Shown piece by piece: positions 1 to 6,913 of a stretch of 64,000 nucleotides of DNA. The translations under genes were made by a program, and so were the position numbers. Below the pieces are notes generated by a model that did no database searches, was not told where the DNA came from, and saw only the letters and a list, made by a program, of their open reading frames with translations. Each line of letters starts with the position of its first letter. Positions within the stretch are counted from its first letter, which is position 1. Source of the stretch: UBA11358 sp049517655 (GTDB taxonomy: Bacteria; Verrucomicrobiota; Verrucomicrobiia; Limisphaerales; UBA11358); NCBI GenBank assembly GCA_049517655.1, contig JBEKRQ010000002.1:372001-436000 (forward strand). The letters are read 5' to 3'.

Positions 1-108
1 GTTTGTGACAAGGCGTTGCTTGCCGGTTTTGTCGAGCAATCCGAAAGAATCAACTATCGGATGGTTCGCCGCGCCGTCCATGAACTCGAGGGAAACATAC
101 ACTTATGA
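1..108 (+). CDS. ExeA/GspA-like secretion ATPase, C-terminal end (partial)
   Basis: The reading frame is open from base 1 to a TGA at 106-108, giving 35 residues that contain LLAGFVEQSERINYRMVRR and then HELEG. Family knowledge: ExeA/GspA-type AAA ATPases of type II secretion end with a helical segment of this kind, with a conserved arginine-rich 'RRA.xELxG' finish. The stop overlaps the ATG of the following GspB-like gene (ATGA), as expected for an exeA-exeB style pair. Only the tail is visible, so no ATPase motif can be checked; the assignment rests on this tail and on the neighbour. Confidence 0.6.
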   Translation, partial: VCDKALLAGFVEQSERINYRMVRRAVHELEGNIHL

Positions 109-623
109 GCCTGATCAACGACGCCCTCAAACAAGCCAGACGGTCACAACAAAACAATCCGCCGAGCGGCCAGCCGCCTTTGCCGCCGGTCGAATCCGTT
201 TCACGCGGCGCCATGAGTTGGTTTCTGCTAATGGCGATCGTTCTGCTTCTGGCCGTTGCCGGATTTTTCATCGGACTATCACTGTCCAAGCACACGCCGC
301 CACCACCGCCGCTGGCAACCGTGCCGGCAACCGCACCGCAACTTTCACCGACCCAGCAGGTCGAATCCGTTTCCAATTCCACACTGGCTGCTACCAACAC
401 AACATCAGTTTCAAATGAGGTTGCCGCCGTTCCGCCGCCGCCGCCGCCGGAGCCAAAACTCCAGGGCATTTTGTTTGATCCGACGCGACCATGCGCCATT
501 GTGGATGGGGCCACGGTTTTCATTGGCGGCCGCGTGGGCGAGTTTCGGGTGACGGCAATCTCGAAAGACAAAGTTACGCTGAAAAGCGGGACGGGAACAA
601 AAGTTCTGAGCCTGGACCGATAA
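105..623 (+). CDS. GspB/ExeB-like single-pass secretion protein
   Basis: 172 residues. It begins MSLINDALKQARRSQQ, the N-terminus common to GspB-like proteins, followed by one transmembrane helix (about residues 37-60), a Pro-rich periplasmic linker with a PPPPPPEP run, and a C-terminal beta domain of about 50 residues (LQGILFDPTRPCAIVDG..., then GRVGEFRV) like the GspB/PilP fold. In ExeA-ExeB systems this protein links the ATPase to peptidoglycan and secretin assembly in the inner membrane. It overlaps the upstream ATPase by 4 bases, so the two are probably translationally coupled. The exact role here is inferred. Confidence 0.7.
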   Translation: MSLINDALKQARRSQQNNPPSGQPPLPPVESVSRGAMSWFLLMAIVLLLAVAGFFIGLSLSKHTPPPPPLATVPATAPQLSPTQQVESVSNSTLAATNTTSVSNEVAAVPPPPPPEPKLQGILFDPTRPCAIVDGATVFIGGRVGEFRVTAISKDKVTLKSGTGTKVLSLDR

Positions 624-668
624 AAATTTTCACCTGTTTCGGCGACAGTCCCAAACTACCGCTGCAGG

Positions 669-2168
669 CTACTTCACTTCGAGTTTGATGCCGTGACGTT
701 CGAGCGTGCTGCCTTCCTGCGCGGCAAGATTGGCGAGTGCTTCGTTGTAATTGGCGAGCGCACGAATTTCCTGTGAACGCGCGGCGGTCAGGTTGTTTTG
801 ATATTGCAGCACTTCAAACGTAGTTGCCTTGCCGACGGTGTAGGTTTTCTGTTCGGCATCAAGCGCGGCCTCGGCGTAAATGCGCGCCTGTCGCGTGGCG
901 TCCACGCTTTGGTAATTGGATTGGGCCTGCTTCACCGCGTTGTCAATTTCCACTAAAACGTTTTGTTCGAGTTGCTTCAGTTGCAGCACAATTTGTTGCA
1001 GCGTCGCCTTGTTGGATTTGTATTGGTTGCGCGGGCCGACATTGCTGAGGGGAACGGAAAGTTGCGCACCGTAGCTGTAAAATGGAGCGTTGCCCTCGTT
1101 GAATTGTCCAAACGCGCCGCTGAATTCCCTGCCGGCACCATTGAAACCGTAGGTGCCGATCAAGTCGAGTTCGGGAAAAAGTTGATTACGATAATACTTC
1201 AATTGGATTCCCTGCTGTTTCACGTTTAGCTGCGCTTGCAACAAATCGGGCCGCTCGGTCATGCCTTTGCTCCAACTGTCCTGCAAATCGAACAGTTGCA
1301 GGGGGGCCTCCAGCGTTGCGGTGGGCTGGATGTCCATGTCGTGCCAGCGCGAATACTCATCAGTGAGCAGGTTTTTCAGGGTGTTTTGATCCGTATTGAG
1401 CGTGCTTTGTGCCGCAATCAGATTTGCGCGGCTGGTGGCAACCTGTGCCTCGTCCTGCTGCACGCTCAAGATGGCAAGCGTGCCGATTTGCACGCGCTGG
1501 TTGTCCTGGTCGAGCTGCGTCTGGGCGAGTTCGAGTGCCTTTTGCTGCACCTTCACGTTTTCCTGCGCGTAAATGAGTTCGTAGTAGGCATTCTCAACGG
1601 CGGTAACACTGGTGATGACTTGTTGGCGCAAACCCTGTTCGGAGTATTTCAGCCGGTTTTTGGCGACCTTGATCGTCAATCGCGTGTTATCAATCCAGAA
1701 ATTTTTCAACAGCGGCTGTGTCAGAGTTACTCCGATCGAGCCGGCGGTATTCTCATAACCCGGAAGTGGCGGATAGGTCGTGATACTATCGGCAATGTTA
1801 CCGCTAAAATCATATTGCAGCCCCCAAGGCAGTGTGCTGCCGATATCGGATTTGAAACTGTCCGACTTGAACACGGAGGCCGGAATTGTATTGGTGGAAT
1901 ACGGATTCAAGGTGCTCGGGGACACACTGTAGCTGTGCTTGCCGGAAATGTTGAGCAGCGGATCATAACCGCCGTAGGCCGCGCGCAGATTGTAGAGGGA
2001 AATTTGCGGGTTGTAGCGCTCGATTTGCACGTCGAGGTTGTGTTGAAGCGCTTCTTGAATGCAATCCTGCAACGCCATTTCGCGCGGCGCAACGGCGTTT
2101 GTGCCTGTTTGCGCGGCAGCCACAAAAACCGTGGAGAAAAAAAACAAAACAACGTTAAAACTTTTCAT
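669..2168 (-). CDS. TolC-family outer-membrane efflux protein
   Basis: 499 residues from the chosen ATG at 2168, which places a clear signal peptide at the N-terminus (MKSFNVVLFFFSTVFVAAAQ). An in-frame extension to 2243 has no signal character and was rejected. The mature part has the duplicated TolC/OEP pattern: an amphipathic start (LQDCIQEALQHNLDVQIE), long helical coiled-coil segments (about residues 170-270 and 370-470) and strands between them. Such proteins form trimeric outer-membrane channels for type I secretion or RND/MFS efflux. No inner-membrane pump or adaptor gene lies beside it, so the substrate cannot be told. It is convergent with the GspB-like gene. Confidence 0.88.
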   Translation of the reverse strand: MKSFNVVLFFFSTVFVAAAQTGTNAVAPREMALQDCIQEALQHNLDVQIERYNPQISLYNLRAAYGGYDPLLNISGKHSYSVSPSTLNPYSTNTIPASVFKSDSFKSDIGSTLPWGLQYDFSGNIADSITTYPPLPGYENTAGSIGVTLTQPLLKNFWIDNTRLTIKVAKNRLKYSEQGLRQQVITSVTAVENAYYELIYAQENVKVQQKALELAQTQLDQDNQRVQIGTLAILSVQQDEAQVATSRANLIAAQSTLNTDQNTLKNLLTDEYSRWHDMDIQPTATLEAPLQLFDLQDSWSKGMTERPDLLQAQLNVKQQGIQLKYYRNQLFPELDLIGTYGFNGAGREFSGAFGQFNEGNAPFYSYGAQLSVPLSNVGPRNQYKSNKATLQQIVLQLKQLEQNVLVEIDNAVKQAQSNYQSVDATRQARIYAEAALDAEQKTYTVGKATTFEVLQYQNNLTAARSQEIRALANYNEALANLAAQEGSTLERHGIKLEVK

Positions 2169-2291
2169 CTTGCAAAAGAGCGCGCTTGAGCGCGCTCGTT
2201 CAAATAAACCCCGTCCCACAACCAAAGTTGCGCCTTCGTCCAAACTTGCCGGGTTTAAGACGCGCTGGCAATCCCCGAGGTAACCATTTGG

Positions 2292-3614
2292 TTAACTCGG
2301 GCCCGCGGCTGCTGCAGGCGTTTCCTCGATTTTCGCGTTCTGTTCAAGAAACGCGAGCACTTTTTCATGCGCAATCTGATCGTAAAGCTCCGTCACACCA
2401 TTGCGCTTCTGCAGGTCCTTGAGGAATTTTTCCGGCGGAATTTGATACATTGCCGCCAATGCCTGCGCGTGTTGCAGCACTTCCTCCTGCGAAACCCTGA
2501 TGTTTTCCTTTTCCGCGATGTGCTGGATCAAAAACGCCAGCTTCACACGCTCCTTCGCGCTGCGCGTTGCGGCGGAGTAGATTTCATCCTTCTGTTTTTC
2601 AATCAAATCCCGCGTCACGCCGCGCTTCGAATTTTCGCGCACGATGTCATAGACCACGTTGCGTGTTTCATGCGCGACGGCGACTTCAGGCAAATCGAAA
2701 TTCACCCGGTCAAGCAATCCGCGGACAATCTGCCCGCGGACCGCCTTTTCCTGCGAGTATTTCAACTCATTCTCCAAATCGCGGCGGACGCCGGCGCGCA
2801 GCTTGTCCAGATTTTCCGCGTCGTATTTTTTGGCGAACGCGTCGTCAACCGGCGGCAAAACTTTTTCCTTCACCTCGACGATCTCAACCTCGAAAACGCC
2901 TTTTTTGCCCGCAAGTTCCTTCGTTACGAAATCGGCGGGGAAATCCACGTTGACCGTGCGTTTGTCGCCCGCCTTCGCGCCGATGAGCTGATCTGCAAAA
3001 CCGGGAATGAAACCGCCCGGCGTGGTGTCCACCCAGAATTTTTTTTGCTCCGTCAAACCCTTCGCCGTCGGCGCGGTGTCGGTCATCGGCTTGCCGTCGC
3101 AGGCGCCGGTGTAATTCACCATGGCGATGTCGCCCAGGCGCAGATCGCGCGCGACCGTCTCAAATTTCACGTGCTGTTGGGCCAATATTTTCAACGCGCG
3201 CTCCACATCCGCGTCCGTGACGGATTTATTTTCGCGTTTAACCGGCAAACCCTTGTATTCGGGCAATTGAAATTCCGGCGCGGTTTCGATCGTCGCAGCG
3301 AACTGTAAATTTTGCCCGCGACCGAATTGGATTTCCTCGATGTCCGGGTAGCCGAGGACGGCGATTTTTTTCTCGTCCAGCGCTTTGCGATACGAATCGC
3401 CAATGAGCTTGCGTTTGACCTCGTTTTTGATGTCCGCCTCGTATTTTTTGAGCACGAGCGCGCGCGGCGCCTTGCCCGGACGAAAGCCGGGCAACGCGGC
3501 CTGTTTTTGGAAATCCTTCGTGGTGGAGTCGAAGGCTTCGTCCACCGCCTTCGCGTCCACTTCCACCCGCAGCAATTTTCTGCACGGAGCCAGATTTTCG
3601 ACGGTAATATTCAC
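2292..3614 (-). CDS. tig: Trigger factor, ribosome-associated chaperone
   Basis: 440 residues, normal length for the family. The N-terminal ribosome-binding domain carries the signature region PGFRPGKAPRALV (residues about 42-54), which follows the family GFRxGK motif. A central FKBP-type PPIase domain spans roughly residues 150-245 (DIAMVNYTGACDG, VNVDFPADF), and the helical C-terminal chaperone domain follows. Trigger factor binds ribosomal protein L23 at the exit tunnel and shields nascent chains. The usual downstream partners clpP and clpX are not present in this window. The gene stands alone between the TolC-like gene and an accessory patch. Confidence 0.96.
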   Translation of the reverse strand: MNITVENLAPCRKLLRVEVDAKAVDEAFDSTTKDFQKQAALPGFRPGKAPRALVLKKYEADIKNEVKRKLIGDSYRKALDEKKIAVLGYPDIEEIQFGRGQNLQFAATIETAPEFQLPEYKGLPVKRENKSVTDADVERALKILAQQHVKFETVARDLRLGDIAMVNYTGACDGKPMTDTAPTAKGLTEQKKFWVDTTPGGFIPGFADQLIGAKAGDKRTVNVDFPADFVTKELAGKKGVFEVEIVEVKEKVLPPVDDAFAKKYDAENLDKLRAGVRRDLENELKYSQEKAVRGQIVRGLLDRVNFDLPEVAVAHETRNVVYDIVRENSKRGVTRDLIEKQKDEIYSAATRSAKERVKLAFLIQHIAEKENIRVSQEEVLQHAQALAAMYQIPPEKFLKDLQKRNGVTELYDQIAHEKVLAFLEQNAKIEETPAAAAGPS

Positions 3615-3874
3615 AATAATTCCCGCTGGTCGGCGAGCCGCGCAGAATAAATGAGTCGCGCCGATTTCGTCAATGGTTTTGATGGATTGCCGGCAGTATT
3701 TGATAGTGGCTCACAGATTGTTGCCGAGAATTAGCTTGGCGCAAGTCCTCTGACAAATTAACTCAGCGCAAAATCAAAATCGAATAGTCAGTCAACAAGT
3801 CTGGTATCGCCTTTTCCGATACACGCAGGGGGAAGCTTACGGCGACCACCGAATCAAGCTCGGTTGGGGATATT

Positions 3875-4246
3875 TCATTGACCTTGATGTAGGCACTCTG
3901 CCCGGCATACTGGCGAATTTTGAAAAATTACAAAATCGCAGTCCCGCGCTAGAGCAGTGTTTGTCGAGACTTCGATTTCAGCTACGATGGATTGAGCCAG
4001 TGATTCGCTTCCCGTTATTATTGGTATTACCTCACCTTTTAGCGCGTTTAAGGGGACTGAAACGAAGTCTGCCCACAATTCAAAATCCTCCCCGCGCTCA
4101 TTCTCAACCCTCAACAAACAATCGTGAGGGTGTTTAAGATGTTCATTTTCAAACCAGCGCAAAACTTTAGAACGATGCCCGTTCGTTTTGTCGGGCTTGA
4201 AAGCCGAAACTGGAATTGTGCGGTGTTTAACTCGATGAATGTTCAT
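3875..4246 (-). CDS. Hypothetical protein
   Basis: 123 residues beginning MNIHRVKHRTIPVSAFKP. I do not recognise a family. It is mostly soluble, with several acidic/aromatic segments (ENERGEDFELWADF) and two Cys near the C-terminus; no signal peptide or membrane helix is seen. It lies 3 bases downstream of a small membrane-protein gene on the same strand, and the two may be co-transcribed. It sits in a patch of unfamiliar genes next to a transposase, so it may be recently acquired. The 260 bases between its end and trigger factor show nothing I can name. Whether the gene is real is only moderately sure. Confidence 0.45.
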   Translation of the reverse strand: MNIHRVKHRTIPVSAFKPDKTNGHRSKVLRWFENEHLKHPHDCLLRVENERGEDFELWADFVSVPLNALKGEVIPIITGSESLAQSIVAEIEVSTNTALARDCDFVIFQNSPVCRAECLHQGQ

Positions 4247-4249
4247 TTT

Positions 4250-4441
4250 TTATTTTTCATACCATTGAAGCACCACCACAAGAACAAACAAACCGATAAG
4301 GCAAATGGAAAGTCCGCGCCAAACATCCCTTTGCTGTTCCGCCTTGTCCCGCTCCTTAACCAGTTTGGAAATCTCGCGTTGATGATACTCATAGATCTCT
4401 TCCGTTACGGAGATTCCGCCAATCATGGATTTTTCAATCAT
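4250..4441 (-). CDS. Small membrane protein, hypothetical
   Basis: 63 residues from an ATG at 4441 (a TTG at 4468 would add nine). The N-terminal part is polar and helical with coiled-coil character (YEYHQREISKLVKERDKAEQ), followed by one C-terminal transmembrane helix (about residues 40-58, LSICLIGLFVLVVVL). No family recognised. Its start faces the divergent gene at 4523 across about 80 bases, which probably holds both promoters. Together with the next gene on this strand it forms a tiny two-gene unit. Confidence 0.45.
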   Translation of the reverse strand: MIEKSMIGGISVTEEIYEYHQREISKLVKERDKAEQQRDVWRGLSICLIGLFVLVVVLQWYEK

Positions 4442-4522
4442 GCCTGATTGAAGCCAATTCAAACTCAACCGTCAACCCACACGAAAACATCAAAAAACCG
4501 CTTAAAATTGAGTAGAAAACAA

Positions 4523-5017
4523 ATGTTAAATAAAATTCAAAAAAAGCTTGCATTGTTACCCTTACATAGTAAATTCAAAGGTGTGAACAGTAAAAATCAA
4601 AACGACCGGCTGGAAATTCTGAAAGCCAAGTGCGAGCAGGAAATCCAAGAGACGGAAGAAAGGTTGCGCGTGCTAAAGGCGAAGCGGGACAGCCTTGTTG
4701 CGTTGTGGCAGGAATCGGAAAAGGTGGCGAATCCAGCATCCGAGCCGGACAAATACGCTAATATGGGATACACCGAGGCCGTGTTTGACGCGATTAAAGT
4801 CTTATGGGCGGCAAGAAAAGTTGGAGCCACCCCAACCGAAATAAAAAACCATTTGATAGCGCACGGGTTCAAACACGGCGGAAATTTTGACACCTCGGTT
4901 TATATCGTGCTTGGCAGACTATGCGAGAGCGGCAAAGTCATTTCATGTCGCACGGCAGGTGAGTTTCCGCGGGGATTTACAGGGATGCCGGGCAGAAAGA
5001 TTTACAAACCGAAATGA
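4523..5017 (+). CDS. Hypothetical protein, coiled coil plus winged-helix-like domain
   Basis: 164 residues from ATG 4523; a TTG at 4448 would add 25 basic residues. Residues about 25-60 are a charged coiled coil (AKCEQEIQETEERLRVLKAK). The C-terminal half (YTEAVFDAIKVLWAARKVGATPTEIKNHL... onward) looks like a winged-helix domain of the kind that reads 'what follows when a restriction or promoter helix docks', ending in a basic GRKIYKPK. This resemblance is a fold-level guess, not a family match. The gene lies between a divergent small gene and the IS1-like transposase. A 3' inverted repeat at 5025-5090 and an attC-like hairpin at 5155-5199 follow it. Confidence 0.5.
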   Translation: MLNKIQKKLALLPLHSKFKGVNSKNQNDRLEILKAKCEQEIQETEERLRVLKAKRDSLVALWQESEKVANPASEPDKYANMGYTEAVFDAIKVLWAARKVGATPTEIKNHLIAHGFKHGGNFDTSVYIVLGRLCESGKVISCRTAGEFPRGFTGMPGRKIYKPK

Positions 5018-5024
5018 AGATTTT

Positions 5025-5090
5025 GGGCGTGGCGGCTGGCAGGCCGGTCAAACAGTGAATTGCGTCTCATTAGCGTAAGACACCACGCCC
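5025..5090. repeat. Spaced 8-bp perfect inverted repeat
   Basis: GGGCGTGG at 5025-5032 is repeated inverted as CCACGCCC at 5083-5090, just after the stop of the upstream gene. The 50-base spacing and the lack of a T-run argue against a simple intrinsic terminator. It may be chance or a trace of an inserted element's end. Confidence 0.3.
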
Positions 5091-5107
5091 GATTAACAAA
5101 AATCAAT

Positions 5108-5137
5108 GCTCCGCAAGTGTGTTAGCACTCACGGAGC
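5108..5137. repeat. Imperfect hairpin upstream of transposase
   Basis: GCTCCG/CGGAGC outer stem (5108-5113 with 5132-5137) and an AGTG/CACT inner stem separated by a 2x2 internal loop. It lies 18 bases before the attC-like hairpin, in the 183-base stretch between the winged-helix gene and the transposase. Function unknown; it could be part of the element's end or block read-through transcription. Confidence 0.35.
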
Positions 5138-5154
5138 GCAACCAATAGGCCAAT

Positions 5155-5199
5155 GACCTAACGGCTGCGAATCTTTCGGATTCACGCATACGTTAAGTC
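5155..5199. other. attC-like imperfect palindrome
   Basis: A 45-base imperfect palindrome. The outer arms GACCTAACG (5155-5163) and CGTTAAGTC (5191-5199) pair with one mismatch, and they contain ACCTAAC and GTTAAGT, which fit the attC R'' (RYYYAAC) and R' (GTTRRRY) consensus boxes. Inside are a 2x2 mismatch, a TGCG/CGCA pair, two unpaired bases on one arm, and a GAATC-TTTCG-GATTC tip. This order (R box, unpaired spacer, L box, extrahelical bases, terminal loop) is that of integron attC sites, but 45 bases is shorter than most attC sites. The alternative is a hairpin belonging to the adjacent IS. Confidence 0.35.
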
Positions 5200-5200
5200 T

Positions 5201-6196
5201 TTGGCCGCGAAAGGTCAAGTGAATGCGTGTTTATGCTGTGGTAGTAAAGTCAAGAAATTCGGCAGTTTCAAAACCCGCTCCGGTTCTGTGCAACGCTTCC
5301 GTTGCCTCAATTCAAGTTGCGGAAGAACATTCAATGAGCAACGCCGGTTCATCGGCTTGTGTCTGGACGAAGCCAAAATCGTTCAAATTGTCCGTTGCTT
5401 GACGGAAGGCTGCGGCGTGAGGGCAACTGCACGGTTGACGGGCTGCAATCGTAACACTGTGCTTGAAGTGCTGCGCGTCATTGGCGAGAAGTGCGAGCGA
5501 TTTCACGATACGACTGTCCGCTACATTAACACCGAGTCCATTCAGCTTGACGAGCTTTGGGCGCGTGTGGGCATACGCCAGAGCCGCACAACCGAATGGG
5601 ACACCGAGCGCGGCGACTTCTACACGTTTCTTGCGATTGACCGCCGGACAAAACTGATTATCTCGCATCTGACAGACAAGCGAGATTATGGGAACGCAAA
5701 CGATTTTGTTGCGGACTTGGCTTCCCGTGTGACTGGCATCGTTCAAATCACTTGTGATGGTTTTACGCCTTACGTTCCCACACTCCGCGAACACTTGCTT
5801 GGTCGCCTCAATCTGGCCGTGATGCAAAAGATTTATGGCAAACCGGAAAGCAAAGAAGAATGGGACGACAGAATCCGCCGTTACAGCCCGCCACGATGCA
5901 CCGGCATCAAACTGAAAACCATTGCTGGCGAGCCTGACGTGGACAAGATTTGCACCAGCCACATCGAACGGCTCAATTTGAGCGTCAGGACGTTCAACAG
6001 ACGCTTTACGCGCCTTTGTCTTGGCTGGTCACGTAAGCTGTCCAATCATCGTTATAGCGTTGCCCTGTTCGTTGTGGCGCACAACTTCTGCAAGCTCCAT
6101 TCCACGCTCGGTTGCACGCCAGCATTAGGTGCAAGACTCACAGACCATAATTGGACAATCGAGGAACTTGTTAAAAGACTTTCAGAAACAATTTGA
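5201..6196 (+). CDS. IS1-like family DDE transposase
   Basis: 331 residues from TTG 5201; a GTG at 5219 is an alternative start. The order is a Cys zinc ribbon (CLCCGSKVKKFGSF ... CLNSSCGRTF, residues 12-45), a helix-turn-helix (about 60-90, VRATARLTGCNRNTVLEVLR), and a DDE catalytic core with candidate acids in IQLDELWARVG, ITCDGFTPY and SHIERLNLSVR. This layout and the final motif match IS1-type transposases joined in a single frame (no InsA/InsB frameshift). The protein appears intact. I could not assign terminal inverted repeats or a target duplication; the right end must lie within the short gap before bioD. Confidence 0.8.
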   Translation: MAAKGQVNACLCCGSKVKKFGSFKTRSGSVQRFRCLNSSCGRTFNEQRRFIGLCLDEAKIVQIVRCLTEGCGVRATARLTGCNRNTVLEVLRVIGEKCERFHDTTVRYINTESIQLDELWARVGIRQSRTTEWDTERGDFYTFLAIDRRTKLIISHLTDKRDYGNANDFVADLASRVTGIVQITCDGFTPYVPTLREHLLGRLNLAVMQKIYGKPESKEEWDDRIRRYSPPRCTGIKLKTIAGEPDVDKICTSHIERLNLSVRTFNRRFTRLCLGWSRKLSNHRYSVALFVVAHNFCKLHSTLGCTPALGARLTDHNWTIEELVKRLSETI

Positions 6197-6234
6197 CAGA
6201 CACGACCCAGTATTTCGGCTTTGATGTCTGGGAA

Positions 6235-6912
6235 ATGAAGCAAACCATGTTCTTCATCACGGGGACTGACACCAGCGTCGGCAAAACGGTGCTGACCGTG
6301 CTGCTTGCGCGTTATTTGCGCAGACGTGGCGTCCGCGCGGCGGCGCTCAAGCCGATTTGTTCCGGCGTCCGCGACGACGCCCGCGCGCTTTGCGCTGTGT
6401 TGAGTGGAGTTCTGTCACTCGATGAAATCAACCCGTGGCATTTCCGCGCGCCCATCGCGCCATTGCTCGCTGCGCGCCGCGAGAAAAAACGTGTCGCGCT
6501 GGCTGATGTGGTCGCGCACGTCCGCACGATGCAAAAACGTTTTAACGTTGTGCTGATTGAAGGCGCGGGCGGTTTGTTGAGTCCACTTGGCGGGAGTTTC
6601 AATTCGCGCGATTTGATTGTGGCCTTGCGCGCAACGCCGATTGTTGTCTGTCCGAACCGGCTCGGCGCGGTGAATCAAATGTTGCTTACCCTCGAAGCGC
6701 TGCCATGCAGCGCAATGGCCAAAGCGCGCGTCGTTTTGATGTCGCCATCAGGGCTGGATTCTTCGACGGGCACGAACGCGGGTTTGCTCGCGGAATTTTT
6801 TGATGCAAAAAAGGTATTTTCGCTGCCATGGCTGGGCGGAAATTTCAACGCGGTTCGCGCTTTGAAAAATCCCCGTGTGGAACAAACTTTGCGTGCGCTC
6901 GCGCAAGAGTGA
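6235..6912 (+). CDS. bioD: Dethiobiotin synthetase
   Basis: 225 residues from ATG 6235 (an in-frame TTG/GTG extension reaches back into the transposase end and was rejected). The P-loop GTDTSVGKT (residues about 8-16) is the BioD form of Walker A, KPICSG supplies the diaminopelargonate-binding lysine region, and IEGAGGLLSPLG is the second conserved loop. The enzyme uses ATP and CO2 to close the ureido ring of dethiobiotin, the step before BioB. No other bio gene is in the window. The transposase ends only about 40 bases upstream, so the native promoter or an operon link may have been cut by the insertion. Confidence 0.92.
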   Translation: MKQTMFFITGTDTSVGKTVLTVLLARYLRRRGVRAAALKPICSGVRDDARALCAVLSGVLSLDEINPWHFRAPIAPLLAARREKKRVALADVVAHVRTMQKRFNVVLIEGAGGLLSPLGGSFNSRDLIVALRATPIVVCPNRLGAVNQMLLTLEALPCSAMAKARVVLMSPSGLDSSTGTNAGLLAEFFDAKKVFSLPWLGGNFNAVRALKNPRVEQTLRALAQE

Positions 6913-6913
6913 T

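Noticed and set aside
2367..3308. Plus-strand open frame opposite trigger factor
   Set aside because: Arg/Phe/Leu-rich shadow translation; trigger factor is clearly the real gene.
5041..5200. tRNA or riboswitch before the transposase
   Set aside because: Stems do not form a cloverleaf, and no conserved T-arm or riboswitch core was seen; hairpins fit an attC-like or IS-end origin better.
5201..6196. Terminal inverted repeats of the IS1-like element
   Set aside because: Weak matches (e.g. GTCAAA near both ends) were not convincing, so no element borders are given.
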